Assembly: GCA_016296785.1 (NCBI GenBank)
Contig: JAEDHX010000031.1
Span: forward strand, 1 to 20,645
Origin: Coprococcus sp.
GTDB lineage: Bacteria > Bacillota > Clostridia > Lachnospirales > Lachnospiraceae
DNA: 20,645 nt
Direction of reading: 5' to 3'
Shown here: positions 14,935-20,645 of the stretch, piece by piece
Numbering within the stretch: the first letter of the stretch is position 1
Layout of the letters: each line of letters begins with the position of its first letter
Program-made: the position numbers and the translations under genes
The notes under the pieces: generated by a model
What the model saw: only the letters and a program-made list of their open reading frames with translations
What the model was told of the DNA's origin: nothing
Databases searched by the model: none

Positions 14935-14960
14935 GTACTTTTATTAAAAGCAAAAAGTAC
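14935..14960. promoter_or_regulatory. inverted repeat upstream of the HD gene
   Basis: GTACTTTT (14935-14942) and AAAAGTAC (14953-14960) are perfect 8-bp arms separated by ten bases, 31 bases before the HD start codon. Possible operator; it has no T run that would make it a terminator for the SRP RNA. Confidence 0.35.
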
Positions 14961-15038
14961 CAATTCATATCATATCATCTTTTGTCTGATTTTGCTATGT
15001 TTTTTTGAAAATTCATAAAAATATAATAAAATAATAAA

Positions 15039-15304
15039 TCCATGCGGTTTTCTCTCGAAATGACATCATAGACGTTACCTTGGCAGTTAGCTCAGCTCAG
15101 GCACCCTTGCGGCACACAGGAGATTCCTCTTAGTGCTGCTCCGTCTCCGGCCTGACACGGTTCGAAGAGTCCTGTTGCGCAAGACCCAAACATCAACACC
15201 ACTTACCAAGGGCAGCTCTACAACGACCACCCCTCAAGAAAACCATCACCCCTACTATAGCGGATTGTAGGTACAGGACGCCGCTACCTCCCCGGTTGCA
15301 TGGA
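15039..15304 (-). ncRNA. ffs: signal recognition particle RNA, large Firmicutes type with Alu domain
   Basis: The minus strand carries the conserved large bacterial SRP RNA: near the 5' end GGGGAGGTAGCGG and CCTGTACCTACAATCCGCT (Alu domain), then AAGTGGTGTTGA and GTTTGGGTC, then the helix 8 core GTCAGGCCGGAGACGG followed by AGCAGCACTAAG, and near the 3' end GAGCTAACTGCC. The boundaries come from the terminal helix, where TCCATGC at the 5' end pairs with GCATGGA at the 3' end, giving 266 nt; the B. subtilis RNA is about 271. The helix 8 cap is a GAGA tetraloop on a CCG/CGG stem, still of GNRA type. It binds Ffh to target membrane and secreted proteins. It has its own promoter and lies just after tadA, a common Firmicutes arrangement. 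Ends are accurate to a few bases only. Confidence 0.95.
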
Positions 15305-15363
15305 AACTTTAAAACATATTAAATTAATTGCTTATTTGTATTTACACAAACAATTACTTGCAA

Positions 15364-15393
15364 ATTATAAGATACAATCACCTTATACGTCAA
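15364..15393 (-). promoter_or_regulatory. sigma-A promoter of the SRP RNA
   Basis: TTGACG (15393-15388) and a perfect TATAAT (15369-15364) on the minus strand with 18 bases between. The -35 sits just after the tadA stop codon. The predicted start is about 50 bases before the terminal helix of the RNA, so the precursor would be trimmed at its 5' end. Confidence 0.75.
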
Positions 15394-15397
15394 CCCT

Positions 15398-15889
15398 TTA
15401 TTTTTCGTTATTAATGTTAATTCTGCCCTGCCTCAGGTCAGCAAAAAAGTTTTTCATCAACATGCTGCATTCATCCTTTCGAACGCCATTAACAACCTCC
15501 ACCTGATGATTAAACTGCTTAATGTCAAACAAATTAAGAATAGATCCTGCACATCCCGCTTTTGGATTCATGCAGCCAATAACAACTTTAGGTATTCTCG
15601 CCTGAATAATTGCGCCTGCACACATCTGGCATGGTTCAAGCGTAACATACATAACGCAGTCCTCAAGTCTCCAGTCACCTAACTTCTTCGATGCCTGACT
15701 AATTGCGAGAAGCTCTGCATGTGCAAGAGTTGTCTTCTTAAGGTTTCTTTTATTATACCCCCTTGCAATAATCCTGCCATCTCTTACGATTACGCAGCCT
15801 ATTGGAACGTCACCGTTATCGTATGCCTTTTTCGCAAGCTTAATTGCTGCGTCCATATATTTTTCATGTATTTTAATATCGTTATCCAT
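15398..15889 (-). CDS. tadA: tRNA-specific adenosine deaminase
   Basis: A 163-residue zinc deaminase that converts A34 of tRNA-Arg(ACG) to inosine. The zinc ligands and catalytic glutamate are in HAE (His57, Glu59) and PCQMC (Cys87, Cys90), and DVPIGCVIVRDG at 27-38 is the typical opening strand. The length matches bacterial TadA. GGAGATATTACG precedes the ATG. It begins 13 bases after the upstream DUF6128-like gene and is followed closely by the SRP RNA promoter; no terminator is visible between. Confidence 0.95.
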   Translation of the reverse strand: MDNDIKIHEKYMDAAIKLAKKAYDNGDVPIGCVIVRDGRIIARGYNKRNLKKTTLAHAELLAISQASKKLGDWRLEDCVMYVTLEPCQMCAGAIIQARIPKVVIGCMNPKAGCAGSILNLFDIKQFNHQVEVVNGVRKDECSMLMKNFFADLRQGRININNEK

Positions 15890-15902
15890 CGTAATATCTC
15901 CT

Positions 15903-17024
15903 CTAAACAGAAACCGGTGTATCTGAATTGCAAATAATATTTACCAGCCAATATCCAAAGCAGCCTGTCTTAATATCAACCTCATGCCCCGGAACAAACC
16001 TGTCAAATCCAAATATCCCTGCAAGATACTTTTCCTTAGCAGAATATACTCCCGGAACACCAAGTACATAGCAGCCCTCCTGCCTATTATCCTGAAACAC
16101 TACTTTGCCAAGCAAAAGATACTTATAGCTATAAAAACCATGAGTTAAAAAGCTATTTACACCGAGTCTCCAATTATTCATATCAAGCAAACCAATATCA
16201 TTTGGTGTAATCTTGACACTTTCAATTATTTTATTTCCTTCATTCGCATTTTCAGGAAGAAGCGGAAGCCTCTCATAAGTAGCAAGCATTTCCTCTATGG
16301 CATTTGTATACCTTTTTCTTTCAGGCTTATCAACATTTTTAATATCATTTCTTACATTAGTTCCATCTTCATGGTTTTCACTATAGTCTTCATTATATTC
16401 ATCGTAATACTCGTCGTTTATTTCATCGTTATTCTCGTCGTTTATTTCGTCGTTATTCTCGTCGCTATTCTCGTCATTGTATATCTTATTATATTCTTCG
16501 TTAGCTGCTGACATTTCCTGTACAATACTATCCAGCTTAGCAGCTGTTCCAAAGCTATCGTCATCCTCAGAGGTAAGATAGCTATAATCAACAATACTGT
16601 CTGTCCATGCCGAACAGAAAATATCCCTGCCATACTGGCTGTTATCAGGATTCATCTTCTTTATGGCGATCCCGCTCCATGCCGTAATCGGCTTGCCGCT
16701 CGCCTTCACGTCGTTCCAGTCAAAGGTATATACCCCCTCGCCTCTGCCACCCCGCATCTTGAGCTTACCAAGATATATCGGCTTTGGAATCATAATCTGG
16801 ACATTGCCATAGCCAACATCCTCGTGCGACTCGCCTTCCGGAAGGGTTTCCCGATATAAGTAAACAGAATACACATCATCCTTGCGATTCATTATATCCT
16901 TCAGTCCTATATTAATTCTTCCCGTATCAGACACCTTCTGAACCTTTGCAAATCCGGTATTCTCATTCTTTTCATTATTATGATATCTGTAAATGTATGA
17001 AATGAATCTGTTCCAATAAATCAT
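15903..17024 (-). CDS. DUF6128-like protein of unknown function with acidic repeat linker
   Basis: A 373-residue protein without signal peptide or membrane segment, resembling Lachnospiraceae proteins I recall as DUF6128 (name from memory). An N-terminal beta-rich part (about 1-140) opens with MIYWNRFISYIYRY, then comes a low-complexity linker of repeated NDEN and NDEI units (about 180-220, DNA repeat at 16411-16470), then a conserved C-terminal part with FLTHGFYSYKYLLLG, GCYVLGVPGVYSAKEK and a closing FGYWLVN segment. The function is unknown. A longer frame starts at 17048, but GGAGGG before the ATG at 17024 decides the start. It sits between rsmA (79-base gap) and tadA (13-base gap), so it is cotranscribed with translation genes; this does not by itself show a role there. 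Confidence 0.78.
   Translation of the reverse strand: MIYWNRFISYIYRYHNNEKNENTGFAKVQKVSDTGRINIGLKDIMNRKDDVYSVYLYRETLPEGESHEDVGYGNVQIMIPKPIYLGKLKMRGGRGEGVYTFDWNDVKASGKPITAWSGIAIKKMNPDNSQYGRDIFCSAWTDSIVDYSYLTSEDDDSFGTAAKLDSIVQEMSAANEEYNKIYNDENSDENNDEINDENNDEINDEYYDEYNEDYSENHEDGTNVRNDIKNVDKPERKRYTNAIEEMLATYERLPLLPENANEGNKIIESVKITPNDIGLLDMNNWRLGVNSFLTHGFYSYKYLLLGKVVFQDNRQEGCYVLGVPGVYSAKEKYLAGIFGFDRFVPGHEVDIKTGCFGYWLVNIICNSDTPVSV
16411..16470. repeat. 24-base tandem repeat inside the DUF6128-like gene
   Basis: Two 24-base units (16411-16434 and 16435-16458) differ at one position and are followed by a half unit; each is built of 12-base subunits containing TCGTCG or TCATCG. They encode the NDEN/NDEI linker, and gain or loss of a unit would keep the frame. 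Confidence 0.75.
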
Positions 17025-17103
17025 AGTAACCCTCCGCTCCTTTTTCATGCCGGCGATTGCGGCTTTTATTCTTATCTATGATTTACTGGCGCGAATTATT
17101 CCA

Positions 17104-17967
17104 CTATCTGCCTGATAGAATATCGCTAAGTGTGGCAAATTCTGCCAAGCTTAAGCTTTCTCCTCTAACAGTCGGCGATAAATCCATTTTTTCAAGTGCT
17201 TCTGCTATATCTTCTTTGCTAAATGACAATTCGCTGCTATTAGCAAGTCCATTTTGAAGTGTTTTTCTTCTCTGATTAAAGGAAGCACGAATCAGCTTAA
17301 ACATAAGCTTCTCATCCTGCACAATAACAGGTGGCTCCTCATATCTTGTAAGCCTTATTACTGCAGAGCCAACATTCGGTCTTGGAATAAAGCAGTTCGG
17401 CGGAACATTTGCCACAATATATGGCTTTGCATAATACTGAACTGCAAGAGACAAGGCACCATAATCCTTGCTTCCGGGGCCGGTCTGCATTCTGTCAGCA
17501 ACCTCCTTTTGAACCATAACAGTAACAGAAAGAAGCGGTACATGACTCTCGAACAGCCCCATAATAATAGGCGTTGTGATATAGTAAGGCAGATTCGCAA
17601 CCACCTTAATAGGCATTCCATTATTATACTTGTCCACGATTTCATTAATATCCGTCTTCAAAATATCGTTATTAATGACTGTCACGTTGTTATATTCAGC
17701 AAGTGTCTCATCAAGCACCGGGAGCAGATTCTTATCTATTTCAACAGCACACACATGTCCTGCTGCCTCTGCAAGATACTGTGTCATAGTACCTATTCCC
17801 GGACCTATCTCAAGAACACAGTCCTCCTTAGTTATCTCTGCCGCACTAATTATCTTATTTATAACGTGCCCATCAATAAGGAAATTCTGTCCGAATTTCT
17901 TTTGAAAAGCGAAATTATATTTCTTTATTATCTCTATAGTCACCTGTGGATTACTTAATTTCTCCAT
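17104..17967 (-). CDS. rsmA: 16S rRNA dimethyladenosine transferase (KsgA)
   Basis: A 287-residue SAM-dependent enzyme that dimethylates the two adjacent adenines in the 3' hairpin of 16S rRNA (A1518 and A1519 in E. coli numbering) during small-subunit maturation. Visible motifs: KKFGQNFLID at 23-32, the SAM loop EIGPGIGTMT at 53-62, the acidic SAM-ribose position in AVEIDKN, and the catalytic NLPYY at 125-129. The C-terminal helical domain carries the family segment ASFNQRRKTLQNGL. AAGGAG stands four to five bases before the ATG. tatD lies 75 bases upstream; in many Firmicutes rnmV sits between tatD and rsmA, and it is missing here. Confidence 0.97.
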   Translation of the reverse strand: MEKLSNPQVTIEIIKKYNFAFQKKFGQNFLIDGHVINKIISAAEITKEDCVLEIGPGIGTMTQYLAEAAGHVCAVEIDKNLLPVLDETLAEYNNVTVINNDILKTDINEIVDKYNNGMPIKVVANLPYYITTPIIMGLFESHVPLLSVTVMVQKEVADRMQTGPGSKDYGALSLAVQYYAKPYIVANVPPNCFIPRPNVGSAVIRLTRYEEPPVIVQDEKLMFKLIRASFNQRRKTLQNGLANSSELSFSKEDIAEALEKMDLSPTVRGESLSLAEFATLSDILSGR

Positions 17968-18042
17968 ATTTCTCCTTTTTGCATTTGGATTATTCCTAAT
18001 ACATATTCCTGATATTATATTTGTAGCTTAGTAACTTAATAT

Positions 18043-18816
18043 TTAATCAATATTATATAACCTCTTTCCATTACTAAAGGTTACTTTATATACTTCTTCA
18101 ACATCAATATTCTTTAATGCTGCAATTTCCTCTGCAATATAAGGGATATAAAGCGCGCTGTTACGCTTTCCCCTAAATGGAACCGGCGTAAGATATGGAG
18201 CATCAGTTTCAAGAACAATTCTCTCAAGAGGTATGTCACATACTACCTCCTTCAGTTTTTTGCTATTTGCAAATGTTACAACGCCTCCAATTCCAATATA
18301 AAAGCCCATCTTCACATATTCACGCGCCATTTCAACGCTATATGAATAGCAGTGTATAACGCCTCCAAGCTTAGCGGCATCCATTTCCTTCATTATACTC
18401 ATTGTATCTGCAGCCGCATCCCTGCTATGAATTACTACAGGAAGCGAAAGCTTTTCTGCCAGCTTTAGCTGCTCCCTGAACAGGCGTTGCTGCACCTCTT
18501 TAGGCGGATTATCATCATAATAATAATCAAGTCCGATCTCACCTATCGCCTTAATCTTATCACAGCTTAATACCATTTGCTCCAGCTCGCATATATCAGC
18601 CTCAGTAATACCATCAACCTCACTCGGGTGAATTCCAACAGCCCCATATACATGCCTATACTTCTTCGCAAGCTCAACTGTTGCCCTTGAGCTCCTCATA
18701 TCTGCTCCAATATTCATAATAAGACTTACGCCCTCTGCCTCACAAGCCTTAAGCAGCTCATCTCTATCCTCATCAAAACGTTCATCATCATAATGTCCAT
18801 GCGTCTCAAAAATCAT
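18043..18816 (-). CDS. TatD-family metal-dependent hydrolase (DNase)
   Basis: A 258-residue TIM-barrel hydrolase of the TatD family: the metal-binding HxH is His6 and His8 in ETHGHYDD, followed by GEIGLDYYYDD (metal glutamate), PVVIHSRDA (histidine), a histidine in VIHCYS, and LETDAPYLTPVPFRGKRN with the last metal aspartate. Family members act as 3'-5' exonucleases in DNA repair and RNA or D-aminoacyl quality control; Firmicutes copies are often called YabD. A longer frame runs to 18843, but AGGATAGGA is just before the ATG at 18816 and the family starts at this point, so I use 18816. It heads the run tatD, rsmA, DUF6128-like gene, tadA, with a promoter at 18865-18893. Confidence 0.92.
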   Translation of the reverse strand: MIFETHGHYDDERFDEDRDELLKACEAEGVSLIMNIGADMRSSRATVELAKKYRHVYGAVGIHPSEVDGITEADICELEQMVLSCDKIKAIGEIGLDYYYDDNPPKEVQQRLFREQLKLAEKLSLPVVIHSRDAAADTMSIMKEMDAAKLGGVIHCYSYSVEMAREYVKMGFYIGIGGVVTFANSKKLKEVVCDIPLERIVLETDAPYLTPVPFRGKRNSALYIPYIAEEIAALKNIDVEEVYKVTFSNGKRLYNID

Positions 18817-18864
18817 ATTCCTATCCTGCATTCCTTTCATCAATATCCATCCCCACCACTGTTC

Positions 18865-18893
18865 AGTTTATATTTTCCCCACCCCAATGTCAA
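18865..18893 (-). promoter_or_regulatory. predicted sigma-A promoter of the tatD-rsmA run
   Basis: A perfect TTGACA (18893-18888) and TAAACT (18870-18865) on the minus strand with 17 bases between. The -35 is only three bases from the edge of the inverted-repeat element at 18897. Confidence 0.6.
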
Positions 18894-18896
18894 TTA

Positions 18897-19148
18897 CATT
18901 CGCCACGGGGACAGGTCCCGCGGCAAAAAATAACCGGACGAACTTCGAAGGGGGAGTAGTATAGTTGTTTTTCGGACCGCTTGCGCTTTAGTATAATACG
19001 TAATGGTACTAAACTCATAACGACTAACGTCGCTATTCGTTAAGTACCAACGTATTATAATATCCTCAAAACAATCTATACTACTCCCCCTTCGAAGTTC
19101 TGTCCATGGCTAAGCTTCGTAGCCGCGGACCTGTCCCCGAGGCGAATG
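18897..19148. mobile_element. 252-bp nested inverted-repeat element with REP-like ends (REPIN/MITE-like)
   Basis: Three nested pairs of inverted arms share a centre near 19020-19025. Outer arms: 18897-18924 and 19122-19148, 28 and 27 bases, one mismatch and one single-base gap, each with the core GGGGACAGGTCC. Middle arms: 18940-18964 and 19076-19100, 25 bases, identical, core TTCGAAGGGGGAGTAGTATA. Inner arms: TATAATACGT (18992-19001) with ACGTATTATA (19050-19059), and TGGTACT (19004-19010) with AGTACCA (19043-19049). The left end can itself fold (GCCACGGG with CCCGCGGC, one mismatch), as REP sequences do. No open frame and no clear target duplication is seen. The form fits a non-autonomous element such as a REPIN, a pair of inverted REPs moved by a Y1 (RAYT) transposase; no such transposase is in the window. 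A long RNA or DNA hairpin is the other reading. Confidence 0.75.
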
Positions 19149-19293
19149 CGGTAATAAATGTAAAGAGAAGTTTAAATTTAATTTATAAATCAATCAGACT
19201 TTCAACACATTTTCTTCACATTTCGTGTTTATACTCGGTAGTGTAAAGAGTTTTTCATTTATTTGAATCCTCTCTTCCCTCATTTTTTTATAT

Positions 19294-19337
19294 AGTGGCA
19301 ATAGTTCCTTCCCCGTTCTATTGCCACTTGTTTTTTT
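19294..19337 (+). terminator. intrinsic terminator without an obvious upstream gene
   Basis: AGTGGCAATAG (19294-19304) pairs perfectly with CTATTGCCACT (19318-19328) across a 13-base loop, and seven T residues follow at 19331-19337. It acts on the plus strand only. No plus-strand gene precedes it, so it ends a small RNA or a leader, or blocks transcription coming from the repeat element. Confidence 0.8.
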
Positions 19338-19340
19338 GTC

Positions 19341-19370
19341 TTTACGCGTGTATACTTTTTTCAGTATTAT
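19341..19370 (+). promoter_or_regulatory. predicted promoter of the aminotransferase gene
   Basis: TTTACG (19341-19346) and TATTAT (19365-19370) with an 18-base spacer, immediately after the orphan terminator. The -35 matches only four of six positions. The leader would be about 20 bases. Confidence 0.45.
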
Positions 19371-19398
19371 CAAGCTTTGAGAGGAGATTTCAATAACT

Positions 19399-20586
19399 AT
19401 GATATCAAAAAAATATTCAGATATGACAAAAAAGACCTCTATTATAAGAGAATTTGCGGAGCATGCATCAAGAAGAGCTGCCGAAATAGGCGCTTCTAAT
19501 GTATTTAACTTTACAATTGGTAATCCGTCTGTACCTGTTTGTGACGAATTTACTCAGGTACTTCAGAGACTTCTTGCCGAGGAGGATCCATTAACACTTC
19601 ATGGATACAGCCCTACATTAACTATCTATTCCGTTCGTAAAGCTGTTGCCGATTCATTAAACAGACGTTTTGGAATGGAATATGTTCCTGAGGATATATT
19701 TATGACATCGGGTGCTGCAGGTGCGATAGCTCATGCTGTTCGTTGTGTTACTGAGCCGGGCGATGAGATTATTACATTTGCGCCTTATTTCCCTGAGTAT
19801 GTTCCTTACATAGATGGATGTGGCGTTGATTTAAAGATAGTTCCTGCAGATACATCATCCTTCCAGATTAACTTCGATGCATTTCTTGAGATGATGAATC
19901 CAAATGTTCAGGCAATTCTTATCAACTCACCAAATAATCCATCAGGAATTGTATATTCTACGGAAACAATTGAAAGACTTGCAAAAATCTTATATGAGAA
20001 GCAGGAAGAATACGGCCACGATATTTATCTTATTTCTGATGAGCCATATAGAGAGATTGTATTTGCCGGTACAGATTCACCATTCATTTCAAAATATTAC
20101 GATAACTCCATTTGTTGCTACTCATTTAGCAAATCTCTTTCTCTTCCGGGCGAAAGAATTGGATATATTGCAGTTAATCCAAAGTGCAAGGATGCCGAGC
20201 TTATTATTGTTATGTGTGGTCAGGTTTCAAGATTTACAGGTCATAACTGCCCATCATCACTTATGCAGCTTGGTGTTGCCGAGGTTATTGACATGACCTC
20301 CGATTTGTCTGTTTACGAAAAGAACAAAAACATTCTATATACAGAGCTTACAAAGATGGGTTACGAATGTGTTGAACCGGGCGGAACCTTCTATATGTTC
20401 CCTAAGACACCTATCGCAGATGCAAATGAGTTCTGCCGCATGACTGCAAACGAACTCGACCTCATTCTTGTTCCTGGCGACAGCTTCGCCTGCCCGGGGC
20501 ACATGAGAATCGCATACTGCACAACAACCGATATGGTTGAGCGCTCACTGCCACTCTTTGAGAAAGCAATAAATATGTGCAAATAA
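19399..20586 (+). CDS. PLP-dependent aminotransferase, class I/II (aspartate aminotransferase fold)
   Basis: A 395-residue cytoplasmic pyridoxal-phosphate enzyme. Visible landmarks: FNFTIGNPSVPV near the N-terminus, SGAAGAIAHA (104-113, phosphate-binding region), NSPNNPSG at 176-183, the aspartate that binds the pyridine nitrogen in ISDEPYRE at 212-219, the Schiff-base lysine Lys245 in SFSKSLSLPGERIGY, and the substrate-carboxylate arginine in MRIAYC near the C-terminus. The amino-acid specificity (aspartate, alanine or aromatic) cannot be told from the motifs. GAGGAG is about 12 bases before the ATG, longer than usual. The gene stands alone on the plus strand, divergent from tatD, with a REP-like sequence eight bases after its stop. 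No T-box or amino-acid riboswitch is recognisable upstream. Confidence 0.92.
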   Translation: MISKKYSDMTKKTSIIREFAEHASRRAAEIGASNVFNFTIGNPSVPVCDEFTQVLQRLLAEEDPLTLHGYSPTLTIYSVRKAVADSLNRRFGMEYVPEDIFMTSGAAGAIAHAVRCVTEPGDEIITFAPYFPEYVPYIDGCGVDLKIVPADTSSFQINFDAFLEMMNPNVQAILINSPNNPSGIVYSTETIERLAKILYEKQEEYGHDIYLISDEPYREIVFAGTDSPFISKYYDNSICCYSFSKSLSLPGERIGYIAVNPKCKDAELIIVMCGQVSRFTGHNCPSSLMQLGVAEVIDMTSDLSVYEKNKNILYTELTKMGYECVEPGGTFYMFPKTPIADANEFCRMTANELDLILVPGDSFACPGHMRIAYCTTTDMVERSLPLFEKAINMCK

Positions 20587-20593
20587 AAAATTT

Positions 20594-20610
20594 GCCACGG
20601 GACCTGTCCC
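20594..20610. repeat. solitary REP-like sequence after the aminotransferase gene
   Basis: GCCACGGGACCTGTCCC matches the reverse complement of the left end of the 18897-19148 element at 16 of 17 positions. It is the third copy of this sequence in the window and lies eight bases after the stop codon. Similarity ends at 20610; no partner is visible before the window closes. Confidence 0.65.
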
Positions 20611-20645
20611 AATAACGTTTAGTTAAGCTATTTCTTATTTAAAAA

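Larger units (their letters stand above)
18817..19398. other. gene-free divergent region between tatD and the aminotransferase
   Basis: About 580 bases with no credible coding frame. It contains, from left to right, the tatD promoter, a 252-bp nested inverted-repeat element, an AT-rich stretch (19149-19230) in which I see nothing clear, a weak plus-strand -10 candidate, an orphan terminator hairpin and the aminotransferase promoter. Confidence 0.75.

Noticed and set aside
17254..17958. A plus-strand open frame (234 codons) opposite rsmA, and a 95-codon minus-strand frame in another phase
   Set aside because: Both are shadows of rsmA, whose SAM and NLPYY motifs are unmistakable; their own translations look like random sequence.
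17968..18042. A short rnmV (RNase M5) gene between tatD and rsmA, expected from Firmicutes gene order
   Set aside because: Only 75 bases lie between the two genes and none encodes a Toprim domain; the gene is absent from this spot.
18897..19148. CRISPR array
   Set aside because: The repeats are inverted and nested, not direct and evenly spaced, and there are no spacers or cas genes.
19149..19398. T-box or other amino-acid riboswitch before the aminotransferase
   Set aside because: A terminator is present, but the conserved T-box sequence (TGGNACCGCG) and the usual stem I features are absent, and a promoter appears to lie after the terminator.

Overview
The window reads as chromosomal DNA of a low-GC anaerobic Firmicute, most likely a member of the Lachnospiraceae. 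This rests on the AT-rich intergenic DNA with consensus sigma-A promoters and strong GGAGG ribosome sites, the Clostridia-type MurG, a DUF6128-like protein that I associate with Lachnospiraceae, and a large SRP RNA with an Alu domain next to tadA. The assignment is inferred from protein character, not from a database match.

Layout. (1) 1-806: a MNT/HEPN pair on the minus strand. The nucleotidyltransferase is intact, but the HEPN partner is interrupted by an in-frame TGA. A further minus-strand gene appears to start at position 20. (2) 864-8683: envelope acylation genes, all on the minus strand. From a strong promoter at 8655-8683 come an acyltransferase-3 membrane protein and an SGNH protein. 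From a second promoter at 6437-6465 comes a Dlt-like cassette: AMP-forming ligase, acyl carrier protein, MBOAT transferase, second SGNH protein and type II thioesterase. The likely sequence is activation of a carboxylic acid, loading on the carrier, transfer across the membrane by the MBOAT, and placement on or editing of a surface polymer by the SGNH protein, with the thioesterase clearing misloaded carrier. The ligase has features of a carboxylic-acid ligase rather than a D-alanine ligase. (3) 8755-12029: pgi, a PdaA-like polysaccharide deacetylase and an unrecognised three-helix membrane protein, all minus strand. (4) 12131-13688: a plus-strand pair of a TSCPD protein and murG, preceded by tandem repeats and closed by a bidirectional terminator. 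(5) 13722-14904: an unrecognised single-span protein and an HD-domain phosphohydrolase, minus strand. (6) 15039-18893: an information-processing run on the minus strand, tatD, rsmA, a DUF6128-like gene, tadA and the SRP RNA with its own promoter. (7) 18897-19148: a 252-bp element with nested inverted repeats and REP-like ends. It is followed by an orphan terminator hairpin and a plus-strand aminotransferase that carries a third, solitary REP-like sequence just after its stop codon.

Most interesting: the non-canonical Dlt-like cassette beside an AT3/SGNH pair, the substituted DxxH motif in one SGNH protein, and the REPIN-like element next to the tatD promoter.
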